NCBI GenBank assembly: GCA_034766995.1
Contig: CM068315.1
Location: 4,353,736 to 4,417,735, forward strand
Origin: Acanthacorydalis orientalis
Lineage: Eukaryota > Arthropoda > Insecta > Megaloptera > Corydalidae
DNA: 64,000 bases
Reading direction: 5' to 3'
The notes beneath the pieces are model-generated. The model saw nothing but the letters and a program-made list of their open reading frames with translations. It was not told the DNA's origin and did no database searches. This document shows positions 25,560 through 40,207 of the stretch, piece after piece. The position numbers were made by a program, and so were the translations under genes. Within the stretch, counting starts at the first letter, position 1; each line of letters begins with the position of its first letter.

Positions 25560-26062
25560 AGATGACGGTCTCTCCACTAGAGATGAATCTGCCTACTGAA
25601 ATTTAAAATTGGATTCTTCCCACTGATACTGCTGATCCTGCTCACTTAACACTAGGCTAATAAGCGAAAGAACACATAGAAGCGAACACAACGACAATTA
25701 TCTTAGCCAGATGATGGTCTCTCCACCAGCGATGACTGAGGCTACTGAAATACAAAATGGGATTCTTCTCAGCGTTACTGCTGCTCCTGCTGACTTAACA
25801 CTAGGCTGACAAGCGAAAAAAACACACAGAAGCGAACACAAACGGACAATTAACTAACACAGACGATTGTCTCACTGGCAGAGATGAGTTTGGCTGCTGA
25901 AAATTAAAATTGAACTCCAACCACTGTCACTGCTGCTCCCGTTTAATTAACACTAGGATAAAGAGCGAGAAAAACACACAGAAGCGAACACAACAGACAA
26001 TTAACTAAGAGAGACGAGTGTCTCTCCATCAGCAATGGATCCGCCTGCTGAAATTTAAAATG
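25560..26062. repeat. Minisatellite of about 150-bp units, R4
   Basis: About 3.5 units, same register as R1, R6, R8 and R9. Confidence 0.85.
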
Positions 26063-26817
26063 TAATTTTTAAGTAATAAAATAATGAAAGACATACTTTG
26101 TTCCTGCACAAACCATTCGATCGTGTCTTGTACGACGAGACGGGTAATTGGTTCAGTGTTTCAGTTCCAGTTCAAGGCAAGCATTGTGTCCTAAAATTAA
26201 GCAATTATATAAATGACAGATTTTTGTATTTATATAGATACACAATGTAAATCGTTACCTGAGTTCTCAATGTGTTTGAGTTAAGAATCTGTCGATTCCG
26301 ATAGAAAAAACATCAATATGCGAGATTCACATCACTCCGCGAATTTAATCAAAACTTAATCGAACCGTTTATGACGAACCGAAAATCGAAAATCGATTTT
26401 ATAACGCCCGAATGTAAGATGATTTTTCGAATGTTAACAACCTTCACGCGGTCGTAATTTAATTCAAAAAAGAACCTTATTTACACACAGTCAGTGACTA
26501 TGAATATCGAAAACAACAGTTCTCGATCTCAACTCGATTGGTTCACCGTTTTGATTAAATTTAAATGAGACGGACAAACTGATTCGTTGCACAAACTGAT
26601 AGAATTCGAACTGAATAAATATAAATATAAAAATATATAAAGGAACTGTACGACGCATACGCAAAATCGGGAGAGATCTAATCAAACTGATTATGCATCA
26701 AAGGAGGAACACTGACATGCAAGGATCCAAAACGCGTCATCACTTGTATTGGACGCTCAACATGTGAATCCCATTATGATACACACTCGTTCGATTTGCC
26801 CTATCTGTTCATATAAA

Positions 26818-26847
26818 GGGTAATCGTGCAACTTTGCACCATTACTC
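26818..26847. repeat. Hairpin, R5
   Basis: Arms gggtaatcgtgcaa and ttgcaccattactc around ct, with one mismatch and one G-U pair. Confidence 0.7.
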
Positions 26848-27138
26848 ATTCTTCAATCATCGGCGAAGGGTGAGAGGGGACTTGAATAAAAATCATTAAA
26901 ATAGAAATTAAAAAAAGTAATTATAAAGGCAATCTAATATTTACAATTAAATAAAAAAATCAACAATTAAAAGAAAACAATCAATGAAAAAGCAATTAAT
27001 ATTGAATAAAAAAAATACTTAAAACGTGAAAACTTAATTTAATTGAACAAAGAGCCACGTTGAGTAACAAGAAATCTATTAGGGGTAACGTGACAGGAAT
27101 CGAGATAGGAAGCTGAAATTCATAAAGAAATTAAATAC

Positions 27139-27551
27139 ACATTTTCTACGGTGCTAGCCGCACTTAACCCAACGACAAGCCACCGCCTGACACTACACCT
27201 GCTACAAGGTGAAACGACATACACAACCCGTGAAGCGGATTTATATATGCGTGCCTGATCTATTCTGCACGACGTGCAGCCATCCCTAACGCTGAAAGTC
27301 ATGTGTAGAAAAGTCGAGGAGTCGAGGTTTCAACTTCGCTTCACAGCAATTCATCCACCGCGAAAGCTCCCAATGTATCGATCGCACAATTGACAATCAA
27401 TCAGCATAACATCTCATACGCTGACGACGTTCAATTCGCAATCGATCTAATCTGTGTGTCATACATTAACAAATATGCAAGATGTGATATCGTCTTATGG
27501 ATTCTTTCCTATTTTACGTTTGAACCGGATTTCAATTACGTTCTGATATAA
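27139..27551 (+). pseudogene. RT palm remnant (R5, subtype b)
   Basis: YADD at 27417-27428, b-type continuation to TAA at 27549-27551. Unlike R2, R3, R7 and R10 this b copy carries the in-frame TAG (tgtgtagaaaag), so TAG is not strictly linked to subtype a. Confidence 0.55.
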
Positions 27552-28219
27552 AATCAAATCATCATGAAACGATATCCAGCCTAAAACTAAACCCTATTCT
27601 CCTACAAAAAGGGGGAAATACGATGGATTTTGCGTTCGTGTACAGTTCAAACTTATAAAAACCTGTTTATTAATTATCCTTTTGTGTATTCCCATTTCGA
27701 TCTATATTATCCGCATATCAGGAGGCCAACTTCTGGCGATATATCATTCCAGGCGACACTTTCACGAATGAATCTTGTATCACTCTCACAATCACACAAT
27801 TATATTTGCACATTAACATTACTCACTGAAATCACTTTAATCTACTAATTATTTTTAACTTTCGAATCTAATAATTAATAATACTCAAAGAAAAAAACAC
27901 TTTAAAAAACACTGCTGTAAGAAAGCTTTTATAAATGATGAATGAATTTTGTATTTTGTATGAAGTAGATGTGTGTGTGTGTGTTCATGTAGTATATTGT
28001 GTAGTGTAATATGTTTATAATGAAATGAAAATGATGAACATCTCCCTCACTTTTCACTGATCATATAGTAATTGTCAGCTACTTCCTGAGACGTCCAAGA
28101 TGGAAGAGGACCATTCAGGCCAAAGAGAAATTTGGATGCAATTTAACCTCATACCCAGGAGGAAATGTGTGTATCGTCTGCATTGGCATCATCTCCGATG
28201 TAAGAAGCTGAAGGATTGA

Positions 28220-28628
28220 ATTGACAATGGGATGTATGTATCCCACTGTTACTGCTGATCTCGCTGACTTAACGCTAGGCTAATAAGCGAAAAAAACACA
28301 CAGAAGCGCACACAACGGACAATTAAACTAAGACAGACGATTGTCTCTCTGCCAGAGATGAGTCTCGATGCTGAAATTTAAAACGGGATTCTTCCTAGCG
28401 TTACTGCTGCTCCTGCTGACTTAACACTCGGCTGACAAGCGAAAAAAACACACAGAAGCGAACACAACAGACAATTAACTAAGACAGACGTTTTTCTCTC
28501 CACCAGCGACGGATCTGCATGCTGAAAATGAAAATTGTTTTCCCCCACTGTTACTGCTGATCCCGTTGACTTAACACTAGGCTAATAAGCGAAAAAAACA
28601 CACAGAAGCGAACAAAACGGACAATTAA
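28220..28628. repeat. Minisatellite of about 150-bp units, R5
   Basis: Two to three units, cycle-terminal variants as in R3 and R7. Confidence 0.8.
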
Positions 28629-29383
28629 TGTGTGTATGTGTGTGTGTGTATTTGTGTGTGTGTATTGTCTGCATTGGCCATACACAAAATAATTGATTGA
28701 AATATATCAATGTATTAAATCTAAATAGATATTTATGCTTTTAACAACAAATCGTGCACATGCTGTGACTTAATTTTTAAACATATTGTTTAACCACCGA
28801 AATTTTAATAGTTCCGCCGAACGAAAAACAATTTAATTGAATATTTTGTCTATGTTGCCACTTCTACACCACGTTGAGGTTGCAGACATGTAGAAGACCT
28901 AACGTGTCGATTCGAAAATCAACGCTAAACTAAGCCCTCAATATCAAATATTTTAAACAAAAAAAAAATCAAATTTGTACATGTTTTCAGAAAAGCCTAT
29001 TCTAGCTATCTTATCGACTAAAATTACTTTATATCCTTACAATTACTTTGAACTTGCATAATATCCACGCACGTATCTTATTCATAAATCAATGAACTTC
29101 GTCGATGGATCAACATCTATAAAATCAATACAATTTCAAAATGCAAGTTCAATGTTCTTCAATAAAATTTACCTTAAAATATACAGCATAATTGTTCACC
29201 TGAAAAGAGTTTATGGCAATTTAGGTAATTTATACGTACATGTATATATATATATAATTATGTACATGTACAATATTTTTTTTAATGTGTGTGTGTGTGT
29301 GTGATTTTATCGTTTCTCCCAAATAAATATATACGGTAACAAATCTGAAAGAAATGTAAATGTTATAATATATGAACATACGT

Positions 29384-29440
<57 letters not shown>

Positions 29441-29450
29441 GATGGGAAGT
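28629..29450. repeat. U2 block
   Basis: Same order as U1. It shares diagnostic variants with U3 (gtggatgtttgtatcc near the end, tacgtacatg before the TA tract) and differs there from U1 and U4. Confidence 0.85.
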
Positions 29451-31760
29451 AGTGGATGTTTGTATCCTTAATAGTTTGTTTTTATATTTATATTCATAAA
29501 TCGAAAGTTGAAAAATACTTTCTCTAATATATTTTTTCCATAATTGATATTTTAATCTATACGTTCAGATATTAGTTTATATATACTTCAGATATTTCGT
29601 TTCAAATAATAATATTCAATAATAGTTAAATTAATTACAGCCAGTTATTTAAATTACTGAAAGGAAAGAGAGGTAATAGATAAGAGCTAGAAACAGACAA
29701 TAATAATTAAAAAATATAAACTCACACACACACACACACAATCTGTAAAAAAAACTGTATAATTATATAATCTGAAAAATTAATTATTATTATTATTATG
29801 TTTCTGGCTGTCCATTTTGAATTAATGTATACAATAAAGATTGAAAAATCCTTTTCTTTATATATGTATATACCATAAGTGATATTATTTATTTGTGAAT
29901 TCAATTTTTGTTTGATATATTATCTTCATAAAATATTTCTGTTCAAATAATTAAACTCGGCAATAAATTAATGACATGCTGTTATTTAAATCACTGAAAG
30001 GAAAGAGAGATAATAGTTAATAGCTGAAAACATATAAAAATGATTAAAAAATATATACTAGCACACACACACGCAATCTGTAAAAAAAACTGTATTATTA
30101 TATAATCTGAAAAATTAATTAATATTATTATGTTTCTGGATATCCATTTTGAATTAATGTCTATAATAAAGATTTGAAAAATCCTTTTCTTTTTACATAT
30201 ATTCCATATGTGACATTATAATTTGTGAATTCAATTTTATTTTGATATCTTTTCTTCGTATAATACTTTTGTTCCAAAAATAAAATTTAACTATAAATTA
30301 AATACAGCCTGTTTTTTTAAGTCACTGAAAGAAAGAGACATATTAGTTAACAGCTGAAAACAAATAAAAATGATCAAAAAATATAAACTCGCACACCCAC
30401 ACATACAATCTGTAAAAAAACTGTATTATTATATAATCTGGAAAAATAATTATTATTATTATTATGTTTCTGGATATCCATTTTGAATTAATGTCTATAA
30501 TAAAGATTTGAAAAATCCTTTTCTTTTTAGATATATTCCATATATGACATTATAATTTGTGAATTCAATTTTATTTTGATAGCTTATCTTCGTATAATAC
30601 TTCTATTTAAATAATAATATTCAACAATAAATTAATTACATGCTGTTATTTAAATCACTGAAAGGAAAGAGTGATAATAGTTAATAGCTGAAAACATATA
30701 AAAATGATTAGAAAATATAAACTCGCACACACACAATCTGTAAAAAACTGTATTATTATATAAACTGAAAAATTAATTATTATTATTATTTTTCTGGATA
30801 TCCATTTTGAATTAATTTTCATAATAAAGAATTGAAAAAGCCTTTCCTTTATAGAAATATTTCAAATGTGATATTAGTATATGTAAACTCAATTTTTATT
30901 TGATATCTTATCTTAGTAAGATACTTCTATTCAAATAATAAAATTCAACAATAAAATAATTACAGTCTGTTTTTTAAATCACTGAAAGGAAAGAGACATA
31001 TTAGTTAATAGCTAAAAACAAATAAAAATGATTAAAAAATATAAACTCGCACACACACACACACAATCTGTAAAAAAACTGTATTATTATATAATCTGAA
31101 AAATTAATTATTGTTATTATGTTTCTGGATATACATTTTGAATTAATGTTTATAATAAAGATTTGAAAAATCGTTTTCTTTTTAGATATATTCCATATGT
31201 GACATTATTATTTGTTAATTCAATTTTATTTTGATATCTTATTTTCGTATAATACTTCTATTCAAATAATTATATTCAACAATAAATTAATTACATGCGG
31301 TTATTTAAATCACTGAAAGAAAAGAGGGATAATAGTTAATAGCTGAAAACATATAAAAATGATTAGAAAATATAAACTCGCACACACACACACACACAAT
31401 CTGTAATGAAACTGTATTATTATATAATCTGAAATATTAATTATTATTATTATCTTTCTGGATATCCATTTTGAATTAATTAACATAATAAAGAATTGAA
31501 AAATCCTTCTTTTTATAGAAATATTTCAGATGTGATAGTACATGTAAAATCAATTTTTATTTGATATTTCGTACTTCTATTCAAGAAATAAAATTTAACT
31601 ATAAATTAATTACATCCTGTTTTTTTAAAAATCACTGAAAGGAAAGAAAATTAATAGTTAATTGCTGGAAACAAATAAAAATGATTAAAAAATATAAACA
31701 GCAACACACACACACAATCTGTAAAGAAACTGTATTATTATATAATCTGAAAAATTAATA

Positions 31761-31765
<5 letters not shown>
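29451..31765. repeat. S3 satellite, about 6-7 units
   Basis: The unit phrase recurs near 29807, 30135, 30469, 30795, 31125 and 31457. CA tracts are shorter in some units, for example near 30724. Confidence 0.9.
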
Positions 31766-31822
<57 letters not shown>

Positions 31823-31855
31823 GTATATATATGTATGTATATATAAATATGACTA
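31766..31855. repeat. TA tract at S3/T3 junction
   Basis: TA dinucleotides with a few TG interruptions, longer than at S2/T2. Confidence 0.9.
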
Positions 31856-32364
31856 AGAAGTAATCTGAAAAAAATAATGATTAGTATTTTACATAAAGCT
31901 GAAAAAAATTGATGTTATACATAATTAAATATTTCCCATCACGATGATTTTCATTTCATTTTTCAAATTTATAATTTTTTGTTCCAAAATTGAACAATAC
32001 ACTTTCAATGACGTGTTGAGAGACTGTGAATTCCTTTATTATTTTAGTACATTTTTATATATTTTAATTAATTAATGCACTTTAGTAACCTATTTATATT
32101 TTATTTTAGTAACATATTTATATTCTTGCATTATTTACTTCACGTTTTAAAATTTTTACATTTTTAACCGCTGTAAATACAAGTTAATTTTATTATTACT
32201 AAATCTGTCTCGGCTCTTTCCCTGTTTCTCTCTCTCTCTCACACACACACACACATAAAATTCTAATAATTTTATAACCTGAAAAAAATAATTAATTAGT
32301 TATGCTGAAAAATAAACAGGTATTAATTATTAATATACATAAATAAGTTATATATACATATATA

Positions 32365-32376
32365 GGATGGCCATCC
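32365..32376. repeat. 12-bp palindrome ggatggccatcc (T3)
   Basis: Perfect copy in the same context as T2. Confidence 0.85.
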
Positions 32377-32412
32377 CTACACGAATCACACATACACAAA
32401 TATATTAAATAA

Positions 32413-32456
<44 letters not shown>

Positions 32457-33779
32457 TATAATTGTTACAATTTATACTTATTTAATTCTCCTCCCATTGA
32501 ATTTTTGCATAGTGAATATTTTATATTCATGTATTATTGTATTATGTAATATTTATGTATTATTTTCACTTTTGACAGTAGTCTCAAATGAGAGTCGTGA
32601 TTATATGTATGAAATTGTTTTGTATGTATCTATTTTTTCTGAAAAAATGTTTACTGAATGTAAATATCCATTTATTATTTTATAAGTTCATAAAAATGAA
32701 GTCGTTACCATATCTGTCTATTGTAATTTCTGTCGCTTTCCAATTGTATATCCATAATTGTCTATTTCAAAAGCTGTGTATTTTAATTTCCAAATTCAAA
32801 AAACATTTTTTAACAATTGTTTTCAGCAATTGTTACTTTGGTCATTTAAGTAATTAAGTAATTATTTAATGAAACGAATCTTCATGCAATTCGACCTCTG
32901 AAAATTCCAATAAACGAACTGATTGCTGATAAGTGTCTTAATTAATTAAAACATTAATCCGAATTACCTAATTAAAAATTAATCAACAGGGTGAATCCAT
33001 TCTATTTTGGTAAATATTTAGAGAAAAACAATCGAGAGTACACCATTCACACTTCGATATGGTATCAATTATTGCATGAAAGAGAAAAATTAATCATTCT
33101 GTAATGTATGTCGGTATGTAAAATATATATATGCTATGTATGTGTCAGTATAAGTAGTAAGAATAAGTATATTATATTATGTACTATATTGTATTGTAAA
33201 TTATATTTACAATATTAACTCACGAACACGTATTTCACTTTTTGTAGACGACGTCGGTTCAAGACTTGAAAATAAGGAGTGATACATTCGAACGAATCGA
33301 TCAATAAACATTTATAATAAAAAAAAACAATAGATCATACAGAAATATTTATGTTAAATATAATCTCAAATTCATTTTATTTAATGTGTACTTCTGAAAT
33401 GAGAAGGAGCAGAGTTAACGAACAATTTAACGAATAGTGTTTATTAATCGATTTAAAAAACAAGTCATGATTATTTTCACTGCAATCTCTGTAACTAACA
33501 AAAATCTTATTATTGTTGTGTGTGTGTGTACGTGTGTGTGTGCGTGTGTGTGTGTGGTTGTATCTTTGTACTTTTATGAAGTTATGTATAAATGAAAACT
33601 TGTACTGTAGAAGAGTGAATATGTGTATTTATTTGTATGTTTTTATATATGTTTGTGTCAAATGTAATAAAGTAGGTGGTAAAAAATGTCTTAATACTAT
33701 AGTTTCATCATATTATTTATACTATTTACCATACAGACCACGGAGATAGAACTACTTGAATCGTTTTGAACTCAAACAA

Positions 33780-34019
33780 ATCGATCAATAAAATCAGTGA
33801 GCAGACACGTTTATTTAAATTGTATTTAGCCTCTAAATGTAGATTTGAGAAATGCTTGAAACATTCCAGAATATTGGTGATATTTAGAAAAAAAAATTAC
33901 ACTAATTAATTGGTACAGAAACACCGATATATATATATATATACATTTGTACACGAGTAAAATTATTATTCAATTTTAATGAAGATGAATTATATCGAAT
34001 ATTACTTTTATTGATCGAT
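33780..34019. repeat. Inverted repeat flanking a TA tract (T3)
   Basis: The 13-bp arms at 33780-33792 and 34007-34019 are perfect; the TA tract is at about 33928-33942. Confidence 0.85.
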
Positions 34020-35625
34020 TAGAAGGAGATCGGGCAGCTGTAAAATACATAGCGAAAACTGAAACATACAAATACAGATTGCACGCGAAAAATAGCGAAG
34101 ACAAACGGATTGTATGTGCAATGAACTTTACACTCACATCGAAAGATTCTATAATTTATAAATAATCTTATTAAGAAACAATTTGAGACATGATTGAAGT
34201 TTCATTAACCACGAGTTCATTCCGAATCAATTCCGTTTGTTTATTTTAACAAATATTCAAGAGAACTTATATTATTTGTATATCATTTGTAAATAATGTC
34301 GCAAACCAATTCATACCTTTGCGGAATCCAAAAGATCATCGATTGACATTGATACGAAGATGAAATCCATCAATAAATATTTTAAAATATAACCATTAGT
34401 AAAATGTAAAATGAATTAGAACGACGGTGCATTCAAAATTTAAGTTATTTTAATGACAATGACAGAATTGAGAAACGACTATTGATATAAATATTGAATT
34501 AGTATTAAAGAAATGGAATAGTTAATAACAAAGGACATTTAGAGCCCTGACATAGTTTTTCATTGTGAAAATACGTATTTATTGATGGATTTATAAACCA
34601 ATAATTGAAGATAACTTCTCGATGTCTGAAATAAACGGGTGTTGATTATTTGTGAATTGAAGTAAATGTTGAAGTCAGTTGATGTAGATGTGTGTGTGTA
34701 TGTGCATATAAGTGTGTGCGAAATATGCTCGTGATGTGTATGGACGCAGTTTATCCTCATACCCGGGAGGACCTTTTTATTTAAACCATTTACCATTAAC
34801 TTTATATGCAAGACGATAGAAAAAATTGATAAATCGTGTGTCAAAATGTAATAGTATTTCATGGAAGTGGAATATATTATTATGATGTTCGAAATTAAGA
34901 AAGTGATGGAAAATTCACATCATGAAGCAATAGACGGATGCTAATAAAAATCTCGGTTACAGTGAAATAACAAGTAATTATTTTTTCAATTGACATTCTC
35001 TGATAAGATAAAATTTGATAGCATACTAACGGAGAAAAATTAAGAAAGAATTTATTGAAATCTGATATTGACGACGATTATATTCGTTCGATCTCGATTT
35101 AAAAATAGAAAAATATAATGGACGCTTGTGAGCGCCCGCCATAGAAATGTAAGTGTCAATATCGATACATAAATTCGTACGCCAGTGTTAATTTAACTAC
35201 AAAGAATACTTTTAAATATTTTAGTCGCGATGCATGAATACACGAATACAAAAGTACTTTTTCTAACGTTAAGAAGAGTTAGAAATGTGTAATCAAAAGA
35301 TACTAATTATTTAAGGATGTCTATGCATGTGCCTGTGTTTGTGGGTGCACTCTCAACACAACGATATTGTGTTCGAAAAATGCGTTCGATTATCAAATCG
35401 AGAGTAATCAATTTATGAGCAGAGGTCGATTGGAGAATACATTTAGTCGTTCCCGAGGTACTGATTCATTAGAATAATGAAAAAATGTATAAAATACATA
35501 CATCATCCTCTCATAAAACTTACGATCATTGGTAAGTGCTACGATACAAATAATTGGCGGAGTGTATTATTTCCAGTGTAAGACTAGATTTCTTTCCTAA
35601 AATTAAACATGTAAATTAATAACAG

Positions 35626-35672
<47 letters not shown>

Positions 35673-36252
35673 TATTTAGTTATATTATGGAAATTGTTAC
35701 CTGAGAACTGAATGTGTTCTTATACAGAATCTGTCGATTCTAACAAAAAAAAATCAATCTTCCAAATTCACATCACTCCACGAATTTAATCAAACCTTAA
35801 TTGAACCTTTTATGTTGAACCGAAAATCGAAAAACGATTTTATAACGCCCGAATGCAAGATATTTTTTGAATTTAACAACTCCCGTTTGGTCATTATTAA
35901 AATCAAAAAAAACTGATCTACACGTAGTCAATGACTACGAATATCGAAAAGAATAGTTTTCGATCTCAACTGAATTACTTAAACGTTTTGATTAAATGTT
36001 AAAATGACGGACAAACTGTTTTATTGCACAAACTGATCAAATTCAAACTGAATAATTATAAATATAAAAATAAATAATGGAACCGTACGACGCACACGCA
36101 AAGTCGGGTGGGATCTAATCAAACTAATTATGCATCAAATAAGGAACATTGACATGCAAGGATCCAAAACGCGTCAACACTTGTATTGGACGCTCAACAT
36201 GTGAATGCCATTTTGAAACACACCCGTTTGATTTGCCCTATTTATACATATA

Positions 36253-36286
36253 TTGGATAATGGTGCAACTTTGCACCATTACTCCA
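36253..36286. repeat. Hairpin, R6
   Basis: Arms taatggtgcaa and ttgcaccatta around ct, extended by tgga and tcca with one bulged base. Compared with R4 both sides differ in a way that keeps pairing. Confidence 0.8.
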
Positions 36287-36502
36287 TCTCCAGTAATCGA
36301 AGCGAGGGGGAGAGGCTACTTTATAACGCAAAGCGAAAGAAAGTTATGAAAATTAAAAAAAAGTATATATAAACAAATTAAAACTTACTATTAATGTTAA
36401 ATAAACCGACCGAAAAGCTACGTTAAACAGTAACAAATCAATTAGGGGTAACGTAGCAGGGGTCGTGATGAAGAGCTGAAATTCATGAAAGAAATTAAAT
36501 AC

Positions 36503-36897
36503 ACATTTTCTACGGTGCTAGCCGCACTTAACCCAACGACAAGTCACCGCCTGACACTACACCTGCTACAAGGTGAAACGACATACACAACCCGTGAAGC
36601 GGATTTATATATGCGTGCCTGATCTATTCTGCACGACGTGCAGCCATCCCTAACGCTGAAAGGCATGTGTAGAAAAGTCGAGGAGTCGAGGTTTCAACTT
36701 CGCTTCACAGCAATTCATCCACCGCGAAAGCTCCCAATGTATCGATCGCACAATTGACAATCAATCAGCATAACATCTCATACGCCGACGACGTTCAATT
36801 CGCAATCGATCTAATCTGTGTGTTATACAATATAGATGAAACATTAAGAAATATGCAAAATATGATATCGTCTTATGGATTCGCGTTTGAACCGTAA
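36503..36897 (+). pseudogene. RT palm remnant (R6, subtype a)
   Basis: YADD at 36781-36792, TAA at 36895-36897, upstream TAG present. Nearly identical to R4 and R8. Confidence 0.55.
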
Positions 36898-37547
36898 ATT
36901 AATTCTGTTATATTATAAATGAAATCATCATAAAACGACATCCAGCCTAAAACTAAAACCTACTCTCCTATCAAATGGGGGAAATACGATGGACTTTGCG
37001 TTCGTGTACAGTTCAAAATAATAAAAACCTGTTTTTTATTTATCCCTATGTGTATCCTGTTTTCGTTCTGCATCATCCGCATCTCAGCAGCCGCAAATTC
37101 TGACGATATAAACGTAGACACTTCACGAACGAATCTTGTATCACTCTCACTATTACACCATTAACATTACACATTAACTTTATTCAACGATGAAACTTTA
37201 ATATACTAATTGTTTTTAACTTTTGAATCTACTAATTATTATTATTTAAAAATAAACACTACATAAAACACTGCTGTAAAAGAGATTTTATTAATTATGA
37301 ATGATGAGTTGTATTTATCATGAGGTGGATGTGTGAGTGTGCGTGCGTTAATGTTGTATAATGTGCAGAGTAATATGTTTGTAATGAAATGAGGATGATG
37401 AAATTCTCTCTCACTTTTCACTGATCATATAGTAATTGACAGCTACTTCCTGAGACGTCCAAGATGGAAGAGGACCATTCAGGCCAAAGAGAATTTTGGA
37501 TGCAGTTTACCCCCCATATCCAGAAGGGAATATGTTAAACAATTTAA

Positions 37548-38052
37548 ACAGATGATGGTCTCTCCACTAGCGATGAATCTGCCTACTGAAATTTAAAATT
37601 GGATTCTTCCCACTGTTACTGCTGATCCTGCTCACTTAACACTAGGCTAATAAGCGAAAGAACACATAGAAGCGAACACAACGAACAATTATCTAAGACA
37701 GATGATGGTCTCTCCACCAGCGATGACTGAGGCTGCTGAAATACAAAATGGGATTCTTTCCAGCGTTACTGCTGCTCCTGCTGACTTAACACTAGGCTGA
37801 CAAGCAAAAAAAACACACAGAAGCGAACACAAACGGACAATTAACTAACACAGACGATTGTCTCTCTGCCAGAGATGAGTCTGGCTGCTGAAAATTAAAA
37901 TTGAACTCCTACCACTGTCACTGCTGAACCTGTTGACTTAGCACTATGCCAATGAGCGAGAAAAACACACAGAAGCGAATACAACAGACAATTATCTAAG
38001 AGAGACGAGTGTCTCTCCATCAGCGATGAATCCGCCTGCTGAAATTTAAAAT
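37548..38052. repeat. Minisatellite of about 150-bp units, R6
   Basis: About 3.5 units, a-type register. Confidence 0.85.
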
Positions 38053-38802
38053 GGGATTTTAAGTAATAAAATAATGAAAGACATACTTTATTCCTGCATA
38101 AATCATTCGATCATTGTCTTGTACGTCGAGACAATACATTGGTTTAGTGTTTCGGTTCCACATTACGACAAGTATTGGTTCCTAGAATTAAGCAATTGAA
38201 TTAATGTCAGATATTTGTATTTATATAGATATACTATGGAAATCGTTACCTGAGTTCTGAATGTGTTTGTGTTAAGAATCTGTCGATTCCGATAGAAAAA
38301 ACCTCAATCTTCGAGATTCACATCACTCCGCGAATTTAATCAAAACGTAATAGAACCGTTTATGAGGAACCGAAAATCGATTTCATAACGCCCGAATATA
38401 AGATGATTTTTTGAATGTTAACAACCTTCACGCGGTCGTAATTTAATTCAAAAAAGAACCTTATTTACACACAGTCAGTGACTATGAACATCGAAAACAA
38501 CAGTTCTCGATCTCAACTCGATTGGTTCACCGTTTTGATTAAAATTAAATGAAACGGACAAACTGATTCGTTGCACAAACTGATAGAATTTGAACTGAAT
38601 AAATATGAATGTAAAAAATATATAAAAGAACTGTACGACGCATACGCAAAATCGGGTGGGATCTAATCAAACTAATTATGCATCAAAAGAGGAACATTGA
38701 CATGCAAGGATCCAAAACGCGTCATCACTTGTATTGGACGCTCAACATGTGAATCCCATTATGATACACACTCGTTCGATTTGCCCTATCTGTTCATATA
38801 AA

Positions 38803-38832
38803 GGGTAATGGAGCAACTTTGCAACATTACCC
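38803..38832. repeat. Hairpin, R7
   Basis: Arms gggtaatggagcaa and ttgcaacattaccc around ct, with two mismatches. Confidence 0.65.
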
Positions 38833-39127
38833 ATTCTTCAGTATTCGGCGAAGGGAGTGAGAGGATTTTTATAACAATCATTAAAATGAAAATTAAAAAA
38901 AAATAAATTATAAATTCAATCTAATATTTACTATTAATTAAAAAAATCATAATTTAAAAGCAAACAATCAATGAAAAATCAATTACTATTGAATAAAAAA
39001 AATACTTAAAAAATTGAAATCATATTTTAATTGACTAGAGAGCCACGTTAAACAATAACAAAGCTATTAGGCGTAACATGGCAGGGGTCGAGATGGGAAG
39101 CTGAAAATCATAAAAGAAATTAAATAC

Positions 39128-39540
39128 ACATTTTCTACGGTGCTACTCGCACTTAATCCAACGACAAGCCACCGCCTGATACTACACCTGCTACAAGGTG
39201 AAACGACATACACAACCCGTGAAGCGGATTTATATATGCGTGCCTGATCTATTCTGCACGACGTGCAGCCATCCCTAACGCTGAAAGTCATGTGTTGAAG
39301 AGTCGAGGAGTCGAGGTTTCAACTTCGCTTCACAGCAATTCATCCACCGCGAAAGCTCCCAATGTATCGATCGCACAATTGACAATCAATCAGCATAACA
39401 TCTCATACACTGACGACGTTCAATTCGCAATCGATCTAATCTGTGTGTCATACATTAACAAATATGCAAGATGTGATATCGTCTTATGGATTCTTTCCTA
39501 TTTTACGTTTGAACCGGATTTCAATTACGTTCTGATATAA
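39128..39540 (+). pseudogene. RT palm remnant (R7, subtype b, YTDD)
   Basis: The catalytic box reads YTDD at 39406-39417 instead of YADD, through a GCT to ACT change. The frame is otherwise open to TAA at 39538-39540. R9 carries the same substitution. Confidence 0.55.
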
Positions 39541-40207
39541 AATCAAATCATCATGAAACGATATCCAGCCTAAAACTAAACCCTATTCTCCTACAAAAAG
39601 GGGGAAATACGATGGATTTTGCGTTCGTGTACAGTTCAAACTTATAAAAACCTGTTTATTAATTATCCTTTTGTGTATTCCCATTTCGATCTATATTATC
39701 CGCATATCAGGAGGCCAACTTCTGACGATATATCATTCCAGGCGACACTTTCACGAATGAATCTTGTATCACTCTCACAATCACACAATTATATTTGCAC
39801 ATTAACATTACTCACTGAAATCACTTTAATCTACTAATTATTTTTAACTTTCGAATCTAATAATTAATAATACTCAAAGAAAAAAACACTTTAAAAAACA
39901 CTGCTGTAAGAAAGCTTTTATAAACGATGAATGAATTTTGTATTTTGTATGAAGTAGATGTGTGTGTGTGTGTTCATGTAGTATATTGTGCAGTGTAATA
40001 TGTTTATAATGAAATGAAAATGATGAACATCTCCTTCACTTTTCACTGATCATATAGTAATTGTCAGCTACTTCCTGAGACGTCCAAGATGGAAGAGGAC
40101 CATTCAGGCCAAAGAGAAATTTGGATGCAATTTAACCTCATACCCAGGAGGAAATGTGTGTATCGTCTGCATTGGCATCATCTCTGATGTAGGAAGCTGA
40201 AGGATTG

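Larger units (their letters stand above)
23515..26062. repeat. R4 unit (subtype a)
   Basis: Cycle-initial R unit after T2. Its first part keeps the T-side variants (gtaagtgctacgatac, ttggcggagtg) shared with R6 and R8. The invariant block starts at 25450. Confidence 0.9.
26063..28628. repeat. R5 unit (subtype b)
   Basis: Cycle-terminal R unit joined to U2. The invariant block starts at 28075. Its first half (26063-26800) closely matches R2, including the aatcgggagagatcta variant. Confidence 0.9.
31856..35469. repeat. T3 block
   Basis: About 3.6 kb, near-colinear with T2. An extra TA tract lies at about 32416-32450. A plus-strand frame of 78 codons at 33513-33749 begins in a GT tract; a related reading exists in T1 and T4 but is frameshifted in T2. 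I do not call it a gene. Confidence 0.85.
35470..38052. repeat. R6 unit (subtype a)
   Basis: Cycle-initial R unit after T3. It carries a longer TA tract (about 35625-35665) where R4 and R8 have short ones. The invariant block starts at 37440. Confidence 0.9.
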
